This document shows positions 1-10,100 of a DNA stretch of 37,202 bases, piece by piece. Source of the stretch: Silene noctiflora (Eukaryota; Streptophyta; Magnoliopsida; Caryophyllales; Caryophyllaceae); the NCBI GenBank assembly GCA_009801015.1, contig VHZZ01001240.1, positions 122,023 to 159,224 of the forward strand, given 5' to 3'. The translations under genes were made by a program, and so were the position numbers. The first letter of the stretch is position 1. Each line of letters opens with the position of its first letter. The notes beneath the pieces were generated by a model. That model was not told the DNA's origin and searched no databases. It worked only from the letters and a program-made list of their open reading frames with translations.

Positions 1-580
1 CGGAAAATAGCTACTAAAAGCTATATTACCTACAAAATTCGTTAAGTGCAAGCAAAACGACTAGAACACGATATTAGCTCAAATAACACTACTAATGCGA
101 AGTAAAAACCGAGCTAAAATGGGGGTAAAACTCTATATAAATTACACTTATCAAAGACGATGTTGTTCCTGGGTATTCTGAGGGTGTCTCTGAATATTCT
201 GTTGATGTCCCTGATTAAGAAACTGTTGTACCTGATTCCTTTGGGGGAGTTGATGAATGGGTTCCTGAAACTTGCGCATGTCCAGAGATTACAAAATATG
301 GATGATGACAAGGCTAGAGAGGTCTATTTCTGTTTTCCTTTCTTTTAATTTTTTGTTTGTTATGAAATCTGTTTATTTTGTTTGGGTTTTTTCTCCTTAG
401 TCGAATTTGTAATGCTCAATGACTTTTGAGAGCATTTCTTTGGCAAAAACAGGACAATCCATGTGTATTGCCACCACATCTTTTTGTGACGAGGCTACAC
501 ATGGTTTGTTTTGTTAGCTTGCATGTTCTAAATCATTAAACCTAAGATGTTGAGGTCTTACAACAAGAAATATGTTGCCA
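1..580. other. Left edge; AT-rich, with a possible decayed coding fragment
   Basis: No intact gene is visible. At about 158-325 on the plus strand one frame reads as short acidic Val-Pro-Asp/Glu rich phrases (for example VVPGYSEGVSEYSVDVPD, a stop, then ETVVPDSFGGVDEWVPE). This resembles a decayed low-complexity coding exon, broken by a stop near 215. I do not recognise a family. The rest has no splice-bounded coding stretch that I can support. Confidence 0.3.
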
Positions 581-887
581 TTTTCATTTCATTACAACCG
601 ATAGTACCAAATGACCACATTCTAAGTGTGCAAAGTTCATAAATAAACATACAGTACATGGGAATATTTGCACTGCTTCATTCGTGTAATTCTGTTACTG
701 CTACAATAATTTTTACTGCTCCATTGCATGTGCTTCATTAGTAGTGCTCCAAAAACTTGTACTGTTTCTTTGATGTGCATATAGTACTGCTGCAAAAAGT
801 TCATTAGTACTGCTGCCATGACCTTCATCTTCTCTGCTACTTATGTCCAAAAAACTTTAACTGTTTCATTTTTCCTGTGTCTGCATC

Positions 888-2432
888 TTAATTTCCTGCA
901 CACATGTATATGTAATACTCTTGATGCATTCCCATTAGACTTGTTGGATCATTACTGCAACCAGGTTGTTCAGTAATGTTACCAACAGGTTCAATGACAC
1001 CCGTTGGTTCATTACTACAACCAGGAAGTTCAGTAATGCTACCAACAGGTTCAATGTCACCTGTTGGGTCATTACTGCACTGTCCTTGCTCAGTAACATC
1101 TCCTGCACTAAGTGAATTCACTAACTCAGTGATAGAACTGCCATGACCCAAATTTGTTACATTTCTTATGCACTTCTTCACTAGTTCCATATCAGCATGT
1201 AAATAATCAAGTAGTAAATCTTGTGCTTCTAGTTTGGACTTGTGCATATGAGGAACAGGATAATCATTTGAGCCTTTGATTTGCATTATTTGTAACATAC
1301 ATGCCTGCAAAGTTAGGAAAACATAGTTTAGCTTAAACACTTCTAAGTCATTAAATGCTTTGGTGGTGTTTTCTACAAGTTCCTTCAACCCTTTGGATTT
1401 TTTCTTTTGTTGAACTAATTGTATAGCTCTGAAAAACCCCAAGTCCAGTACATTTAAATCTGCTGAATTAGGTGGTTGATGTGCAAATACAATTTTCCAC
1501 CCACCTGCATTTGCTACACTTCTGAATTGCACATCCTTATTGTTAATATGTGGTCTTGCATTGTCTTGTTGTATGAGGATGTGTTTATTGTAACCAGTAG
1601 GCCATTTAGCTTTTATGGCTGGCAGAACCTTGTTCAATATCATTTCTCTTGTAACTTGCTTATTGATAGAGTCTATACATTTTGTCTCTATTGTACCTGC
1701 TGATCTGTTTTTTGATTTCCTCACTGCTGGTAGCTCCTTTACAAATGGCCATATACCCAACTTTCCATCACAAAGTAATTCCTTATTGGGTCCATACTTA
1801 GGTCTTGACACAGCACACATAAGCATAACTTTCCCATGAATCTTTTGGATTGGATGCATCTATGAGGTCTTCTTTCTTTTCTACCTATGTAAAACCTTTT
1901 GGGTAGGTCTGGTTATAAAAAACCATTTCTCATCCATATGAACCACATTACTTTGATCATTGAAAGTAAATTGTTTAGTTATTGGATCATAATGTAGATG
2001 TGTAAGACAATAAATTAATCTGTCAAGTTTATTATTGTCTGTCAAACTTGGATTAACTGCATTTGTGTGAGATTGAATGTACTTTAATGCAACCCATCTA
2101 GCCACTTTTGACTGACTCACACCTAACCCTGCAATAACTTCTTCTTGAGTTGTCCTCTTACCCAGTTCAATACTCTCTAATTTGTCATTATCAAACTTCA
2201 GTCTGGTTGCCATCTTTCTTACTTTGCATTTGCTTTTGACATTTACAGTTTGGCCTGCTGCATGTTGCTTCTTTGCTACATTCCATATGTCTGTTATTGT
2301 CTTTCTCACAACCCCAAATTGATGTGCCACTTCTGACATTGCACCATATTTTGGTTTACCATTGCTACTTTTTTCTAGTAAGAGTCGAACAATTCTTGAT
2401 CTTTCTAAATTATCAAGATTCTCTGTCTTCAT
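888..2432 (-). pseudogene. Mariner-like (DD39D) transposase, two in-frame stops
   Basis: This is a cut-and-paste DNA transposase. The first part (2432-1881, 183 codons) has an N-terminal helix-turn-helix region (residues about 25-115) and the first catalytic Asp in HMDEKWFF (residue 167). The second part (1859-888, 323 codons, same frame) has QQDNARPH (Asp 99 of that part) and PPNSADLNVLDLGFF. There are exactly 39 residues between Asp 99 and the Asp of LDLGFF, the spacing that defines the plant mariner DD39D group (Soymar and Vulmar type). The two parts are separated only by two TAG codons (1881-1883 and 1860-1862) with six sense codons between, so there is no frameshift. The C-terminus carries an extra tail of 20-residue repeats. 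Codon 34 of the catalytic block reads SAD where SPD is usual. The element is inactive as drawn; read-through or a short intron is a less likely alternative. Confidence 0.85.
944..1090 (-). repeat. 60-bp tandem repeat in the transposase C-terminus
   Basis: About 2.5 imperfect copies of a 60-bp unit lie in the transposase reading frame. They encode repeats of the form EPVGSITELPGCSNEPTG / EPVGNITEQPGCSNDPT. The unit length is a multiple of three, so the copies stay in frame. This tail lies after the catalytic domain and is not part of the standard mariner fold. Confidence 0.75.
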
Positions 2433-2784
2433 TTATTGTTTCTGGTTTTTTTTCTGTTATTGCAAAAGTAAGAAAGTGATTTTTTGGATATATGCTTATA
2501 AATGAAGCACAACATCTATTTATGTCATCAATGAACTTTGCACACTTTGAAAAGAGAATTTGGGCGCAATAATGAAATGTCATTAAAAATTTGGCTCCTT
2601 TTTTAAATTTTGGTGTCAAACTTCAAAATTTTGGTAGCTAACTTGATGTAATCTGTACTTTGACACTGGTTTTTGGTTGAAGGACAGCCAACTAGGCTGA
2701 TTAAGACAGGAGGTGCCCAACCAGATATCTGAAGTCCTCTAATCATCTTTTAAAATTTCTATAATTTAGACTAAGTAATGTGTA

Positions 2785-2949
2785 ATTTTAATTTGTGTTG
2801 TAATTAAGTTTAATTACTTTCAATTTCCTCACTAAGCCGTGTATTTTTGTAAATGGAGGCATGTCTNATTTTAATTTGTGTTGTAATTAAGTTTAATTAC
2901 TTTCAATTTCCTCACTAAGCCGTGTATTTTTGTAAATGGAGGCATGTCT
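2785..2949. repeat. Perfect 82-bp tandem duplication split by one N
   Basis: Bases 2785-2866 and 2868-2949 are identical over 82 bp, with a single N at 2867 between them. The pattern is what results when two overlapping contig ends are placed side by side instead of being merged, so it is probably an assembly artefact rather than a biological repeat. Confidence 0.85.
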
Positions 2950-3531
2950 CCATATTTAATGGCTGTTGAACAACCATTTAATTGTATGCTGATTTTAATT
3001 AAAACCTTGGACTGTTTCTTTATGTTAAACATGGCAGTGCACTTTTCAAATGGTGTTTAGAATTTGGAGGGAACCATTAGCTTGAGTGGTCCCGTAATTA
3101 ACATCTAATTACACTACCCTTGTATTGCCCTTTAAGGCCCACACAACAAATATATTCATTTTATACTCCCATATGAAAGAGGAAGAAAATAGTGGATGTG
3201 AGGGAGTATTAATCAAAATGAAAGCGACTTCAAATTTAGTTTGATACGTTTAACTTAATAACGAAATAACTATACCAAATCATGGTCGAAAACTAAACTT
3301 AATGGTAAAAATTGAAATAATGCGATAAAACAACTAAACCCGAAAATGATCCGACCAAACCAGACTTGACCCAGTGCACAAATCAACTCGAAATGAACCG
3401 GCCCAATAAAAATGTGCGAAAGCCTAAACTGTTGACGTTTTTCATCATGTTGACCGATGACGTAAACAAAGATCAAGCTAGACAGCTAGTAACGATGTCA
3501 AAAAACGATATATTGATTTTACCTAGTGGCT

Positions 3532-3564
3532 AGCCCAATAGAATGGGTGAAAGCCCAAACCTAA
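3532..3564 (+). promoter_or_regulatory. Candidate site II elements and degenerate telo-box of the NOC2 promoter
   Basis: AGCCCA occurs at 3532-3537 and 3552-3557 (reverse complement TGGGCT), and the second overlaps AAACCTAA at 3557-3564. TGGGCC/T site II motifs close to telo-boxes (AAACCCTA) are a known promoter signature of plant ribosomal-protein and ribosome-biogenesis genes. The telo-box here lacks one C. Another GGCCCA lies near 3400. The position, about 150-200 bp before the first donor site, fits a core promoter of the downstream nucleolar gene. The functional role is inferred. Confidence 0.45.
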
Positions 3565-3599
3565 AAAGCTTATGTGCACTGTGAAGAACATGAACCACC

Positions 3600-4168
3600 A
3601 CTACCAGACGACAACTCGATAAGAACCTAGCTTCCCTACACCACCACCACCACCACGATCACTCACCGGAGTCAGCCGCCGTCAGATTCCGTCGAATCGG
3701 CAGCCGTCGGATTCCGTCGAATCGGCAGCCGTCGACGAGAAAAAGGTAAGCACAATTTCTTTCTTACGTAGCCGTCCGCCAATTGTTATCATTTCATTTA
3801 TGCCTATTGTTATCTCCTCAGCGAAACTAACAATCTGGGAGCTTTCTTAGGAGTGGTATTGTTAATTTTTTAACTCACATTGCGAAGCTTATACACTTGT
3901 GCGGAGTTTTTGTATATCAATATTTGTACAATTGTGAAGTTTATGTAGCTAGGAGCAAAATAAGTTTCACAAATTCTCATTGAAGACAGGCACTATCCGT
4001 CACAAGCTGAAGACGGATAGTGTAGTGTCCCTCTCACAATGAATTAATAGCTTTGCACGAGTCCTAAGCTAGGAAGGTTATATAATGCAATGAATTAATA
4101 TGTGTTTGCAGTTAAAAGGCATCTGATTTATGTTGTTGTTGTTGTTGTTGTTGTTAAGGTTGTTGCAG
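3600..4168 (+). other. 5' UTR exon and UTR intron of the NOC2 gene
   Basis: A CCA/CAC-rich leader is followed by a short tandem repeat (units starting at 3673 and 3701, sharing attccgtcgaatcggcagcc). It ends at 3745 before a good donor (gtaagc at 3746). The acceptor ttgcag at 4163-4168 lies ten bases before the ATG, giving a 423-bp intron in the leader. The intron contains a (TTG)n run at 4131-4155. Leader extent is inferred from splice signals only. Confidence 0.5.
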
Positions 4169-4178
4169 TTAAAAGAAG

Positions 4179-7100
4179 ATGGGAAAGTTAGGGAAAAAGG
4201 CAAGGAAGTTTGTGAAGAACAAGTTGCCTGCTGTACTGAAACGTCAAAGGAAGCAAAAATCCCTCTTTAACAAGAGGAAATCTTCTTCAAGTCTCTTTCT
4301 TTATTCTTCTCTTTAATTCAATCTGATACTCTTCTTTACTGAAGCCACTTTGATGTTGTGCTGTCTATCTTATCGGCTCCTTTTGTTTTTTGTTGTTCTA
4401 GGGGGTGAACATAATGTCACCGAAAATCGACAAATAGATGCCGATGCCACTACTACTGGAAGGTAAAATGCGCAAACACCCTTAACTTAATTGCAAAACA
4501 ATTAAGAAAATGCACTTAAATATAAGTTTTTCTACGCTTTTCAGGAAACCACTTATTTACGATCTGCTGGATGTTTCTCTTGATATATTTTCNAGTGAAG
4601 AAAACTATGATATGCCCCAACAAGATGCCTCAGATACGGATGAATTTCTCTCCGAGGTTTCTTTTATGTCAAACTTCAACTCTATTCATCCCTTTCCTAC
4701 CATATTTATTACCGAGTATTGAGTATCTTAACGCGTCTTACCAATGTACCAGGATCCAAGTTGCTCATATGCCGAGGAGGGTCAACCGGGACTTGATGTT
4801 CAAGGTCGACTGCTTCTCCATTTAATCTCATTCCTTCTCGCTTATTGCCTTCTTTACTGTTTTGCAGCCCTAAATACTTGTTCTTCCACGCCTTTCTTTT
4901 GCAGATGCTGAATTATCAACACACAACAAGAAATTACTTTCTCAACTTCTGGAAAAAAATAAAATATTGGAGGCCTTAAAGCACAAGGTATTTGTCTTCT
5001 TCTATATGCCTATTTTGAAAGGAGGCATAACAATTTGGAGTGGTGGATCCATGCATTGATGTTGTAACCTTGGGGATATTTGTTATCTAAATTCGGTGAT
5101 TGAGCTTTTTCCTAAAACAAGCCTCACTTTTGCCTTGCATTTCACGTGTAGTTCCTTCTTTGCCGCATGGCGATGAATTATCTGTCTTCTCATGTTGCAA
5201 GGTTATCCTAACGAAAGTTAATTTATACTGTAAAAATAGTTTTGTTTCACTATTTCAGGACCCTCAATTTGTGATATTCTTGCAAGATCATATCAATGAC
5301 CGTGATTCTTCTGACAACGAAGACATGGTGAGTCTTGGGCTTGTTGCCATTCCCTTTCTCAATTTCTTTTCTTTACGTCAAAAGGTTCTATACGTCAAAA
5401 GGTTCTATACCTTTCGATTTCCAATGGAACCGAATGCATAATATTCTTTGGCTTGGAAGTTGAAAACTTGAAATATGATGAAATAAAGCAGAATGGCTTG
5501 CTAAATTGTTTGCGACTCTTTAATTAAAGTAGCATTTATGGGCTTAATGTCATTATGGGTTATTCTAAACAGCCTACTTGTGTTTTCTTTATGATGTTTA
5601 TCATATCTATAGTCAGATGATACGGAAGCAAGTGATCAAGATCTCGAATCTGAGAACGACTGTGCCCCTATTTCCAACACCAGAAAATTGCTGAGAAGTT
5701 CGACCATCAATAATTGGTGTCAGATGGTGAAAGAGCAGAATAAGGTTACTCTGCTTCCTAGTCTTATTAATGCCTACCATGCTGCATGCCACTATGGAGC
5801 TGATCCAACCGATGTCAATGTATCTGTCACTCCTCCGATAATACAAAACAAGGAGGCCTTTTATAGCATCTTAATGTTCATGCTTTCCGAAGGAGATCAA
5901 TTGTTTCGGGGGATCTTAGGCATATCCGCTGATTGCAAGTTGGACGCCATACTGAAGTTGAAGAATTCTTCAAAATGGGAAAATGTGAAGCCAATGGTCA
6001 AGTCTTACTTGAAAAGCTCTCTGTTCCTTTTGAATCAGTTTACTGATACTGACATTTTGGCTTATGCGTTGAGTCGGCTGAGAGCTTCATTGATATTTTT
6101 TTCTGCATTTCCTGCTTTACAAGACAAGCTCATTGAGGTATCTTCGTGGACCAGACATTCAGTGCTTCCAATTGTTTTACTTTCCTTTGCCCTTTCCTCC
6201 TTTTGAATTTCATATGTAACTGTTCTTCTCTTTCAAAAATGATTAAAAAAAATCTAATAGGGCTACATACAACAACAACAACAACAACAACAACATTAAA
6301 GCCTTAATCCCAAAATGATTTGGGGTCGGCTGACATGAATCATCCTTTAGAATCGTCCATGGGTGAGCGCACACCTCAAAATGCGAAAATATATAAAAGG
6401 AAAAGTGAAAAACAAAAGGGGAGTGAAACATAATAGAAAAGCCAAGGCAGCCTTATAGGGCTACATAATTTGTAAAATTTTCTATGGAGCATTTTCTTAG
6501 TGCTTTATAGGGCCAAATGATTAAAATAAAATGAGATAGTTATTCTTTTATTACAGGGCATAATATCCGCTATCCGCTGATTAGGTAGTGTGTCAAGATT
6601 TTGGTTGAGAATGAGACAATTTTGTATGCAAAAGCAAGTTGTTAAGTACATAATGATTCAAATGACCTTATAACTCATGACATCCTTTTCAATTAAGACT
6701 TGGCCTCACTCCAGACTTCAGACGGCCTATTTTGGTCTGAAACAATAAGACTCGAATTTGAGACCATTTTAGTGTTGATTGTGACCGCTTTTGGAAAACA
6801 AGTTACCAGTAAGCTCTAACACTAGCTGGACCATTGTGGTTACATTTGACTATAAATGGTTACAAAACCCCGTCTTATTATTTTAGACCAAAATAGGTGA
6901 TCTGAAACAAGAATTTGCGTTCAATTAATTACCTCACAAATGTAGTTTAGAAAAGTATAACAATGTACCGGACATCATTGGAAGTAGTGGACCTAATGAC
7001 AGATTAACAAAAGCAAAACTAGCTGTAAATGAAAAGTAGCCAATCTTTGACATAGTAAAAAAGTCAATGTGGTCAACCTCTATAGAGATTTATTTTCTGA

Positions 7101-10100
7101 AAATGTAGTCCATTGATGTATATATTCTTTTTGTGTCTCTTGCTTCAGGCTACTGAATTGATCTTTTAACAATGTTGCTCAAGGATGTGTATTAAATGAC
7201 TCCAACTAGCCTCTTGTTTTGTGGGGAACCGTCATTTTGTGTCGTAGTTGGGTTTTACTCTAGAGGAATGTAGATCAGCACACAATCACAGTGAGATTCT
7301 GTCAAAATCACAATTAGCAATTGTAAAGAGATCTTTCTGTATAGTCAATGCGGGCTACTCTCACAACTCAAATGTGTATCATCCTTTTCCAGCATTGGTG
7401 AATTATCGGAAGAACAGGAAGCTTTAGATACTTTATTGACTATCCTCTGCTTACTTCAGGTTTCTGTTCACCTCTGGGCAACAGGCAGTGGATCTCTTTC
7501 AGCTTGCTCTTTCGTTGTCTTGCGTGGCATAGCTTCTTTCCTTGGAGATGATTCTTATGATAAATGTTTGAAGAAAACATATAAAGCTATACTTTCTTGC
7601 TCTAAAATTGTGAGCCCTTCTAGATTGAAACATTTGGAGTACCTAAAAAGCTCTTTTGTCGACCTTTGCTCCATAGATTTTCAGATATCAGCTAAGGTGG
7701 TAGTAGCATCTACCCAGATGCTGACCAAAATTGTTCAGTTGGGCCTGCAGACAAAGCAAGTAAGTAGTGCATTTTCATCCATTAGAGCTCGGGATATACT
7801 CCGTAACTATGCAATAAAATATCATGTGAAGTGTTTGAATGTCAGCAGAGAAGTCCAATATATGCAGTTATATTTGATGTTTGGTTTTTAAAAGTAAATA
7901 TTTTCTCTCGGACAGGAAGCTCTAAGAATGATTTGCAGTTGGGAATATGTTTTGTGCATTGATATNTGGGTGAATTTTGTGCAAAGCAATATTAAAGATA
8001 TAGATCTTCATGCAATACTTTCAACACTCATCCAAGTCATACTTGGGGTGGCTAAACTCTTTGCTGGTCAGAGATATCTGCCTTTGAATGTTAAATGCGT
8101 CCACTGGTTGAACGTTCTCTCTTCCAGTGAAAATTTCGTCCCTACATCATCGTTGGCATTAGACATATTGGAAAATAGTAATGCCGAGGACGAGGGGACG
8201 ACTGGAAAGGGTGGTGTGGACTTTTCTACTGCTTTGAAGGTTCGTATATGGTTAATACTCGTAATTAATCTATTTCTATTTATCCTGTTCCCTTATTTAT
8301 TCAATCTAAAAATTTTAGTTGAAATATTTTGACATTTGCCTAGTGATTAGGGATGGTAAACTTACTGGTTTGGTGTTGAGCAGGTACCAAAACATTGGCT
8401 GAAATCTCAAGGATTTCAAGAGAAGTCAATTTTAGCTGCTGTGGAGCTGCTAAGTGCGCACTTTCTTCGATGGAGTCACCACATTTCCTTCCCTGAACTT
8501 GCAACAATTCCCATCATCCGCTTAAAGCAATTTCATGATAANTCGACTAATGAGAGCTTGCGTAGGACAGTTAAACGTTTGATTGATCAGGTATTTACAC
8601 CCGGCATTGATTCCTTTTTTTTTTTTTTTCTTGGGGAATATTCTACATGCTACCCTTGTGTTTTTTCGGTTTTTAAGGTTTACCCCCTACTTTTGAACAA
8701 AAAAACTTTGACTAGCCATAACTCTCGGCCACAATTTCTGAAAGCAGCGATTTTCTTGTTTGAACCGAAGATCTTGTAAAGACGATCAATTTGGAAAAAA
8801 AAAAGGTTGTCATTTTTTTGCACTCGCTGCCAAGAGATATGGTCAGTCAATATCCCTTTTTTTGGGTACCGCGCAATTTGAAGGAGCACTTGAGGCACTG
8901 AGATAATGTTGTTTATGTCATTGTAAAGGGGCCTTATAAGTAGTTTTTATGAAGACGGTTTCAAACCCATGTTACAAATACTACCATTCAATGAATTAAC
9001 CAGTTAAGCGAGTTGAAATTCGCATCCTGCTTTGATTAATGCATATATTTACAATATTTGACAATACCTTTGCCATTTTACCCTCAAAGAAATCTTGCTT
9101 TGGTTGGTACGCTTGCTCCTATACCTTATACCTTTGCTATTTTACTCCACAGGATTACACGGACTATTGATGAGACATGTTAATTTAGTAAGGAAGTTGC
9201 TGAGTACTGCATGCCCAATATTTTCTTTCAACTAATCTGAGTGTCAACTGACAGACAGAATTCACCCCCATATCACTATAGTTTGGAAAAAGACAAACAC
9301 AAACAAATAGTACACTGTCAAATATTTGCTCGTAACAGTCTGTAGATTCTCAGTTGGTCGAATTAGGTAAATTCAAGGGGAACTTCTATAAACTGCTGAA
9401 GAATACAATCAAGTTATGAAATAGGCATCAAATTTGTCGTGCTTCTTATCATGAAGTAGCAGTCATTTGATGCATTGGCTTGACGCAATTTTCTATAGGG
9501 ATCATTTATGTTGTCACAGTGGTAAGGTCGCGTAGAACTGACCTGCTCACCCCACTGTTTGGGGGGAGCCTTTGGCTATAAAGGGTAATGTTGTTGTATT
9601 CGTGCGGCTGAGAGCTTTTGTTCATCATGATTGTGTTAGATGAGAGAAGTTTAAATCTCTATGGCATCTACTTTTGGGACTATTGTAGGCTAAAGTAGAT
9701 TGCTGCTTCTAAATTCACGTGTTCTTCTCATATAGGTGGAAAAGAACGTAGAGTTTGTCCAGAGAAAGAGAGACGATGTTTCATTTTCACCAAAGGACAT
9801 AGCTTCTGCAGAACTATTTCTTCAGGTGTGAATTAGCTAGATTCTATATGGAGAATGTAGTTCTCAGCTTTTTAAACTGTTATTGACGATAAATCAATGG
9901 CACTGCAGATGGAAAAGCACAGTGGCAACATGCCTTTTATTCAGTACTACAAAAGTGTCCTACAAAATGCTGCAACTAAGAAAGTCAGTGCAGATGGCCA
10001 AATGAGGTATATTCGCTTTGCCTACTGATGCTCTCAGTGTTATTTATTCTGATCTTTTCTAAAAAAAATTCTTTTTTAGTTGCTTTTTTTCCTTTAAATA

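Larger units (their letters stand above)
585..2579 (-). mobile_element. Mariner-like element (plant DD39D class), decayed
   Basis: A minus-strand transposase pseudogene (888-2432) lies between inverted sequence matches. A perfect 17-bp inverted pair, aagtgtgcaaagttcat, sits at 624-640 and, inverted, at 2531-2547. Further out, a 10-bp pair (catttcatta) sits at 585-594 and inverted at 2570-2579. I interpret these as subterminal or terminal inverted repeats of the element, with small indels between the blocks. I could not identify the true ends or the TA target duplication, so the limits given are the outermost matching blocks. The element is about 2 kb, consistent with a compact autonomous mariner that has lost function. 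Confidence 0.6.

Noticed and set aside
3164..3208. TA-flanked ctccc...gggag pair only 41 bp apart, looking like a tiny Stowaway scar
   Set aside because: The matching ends are too short (about five bases plus weak similarity) to separate from chance in AT-rich DNA.
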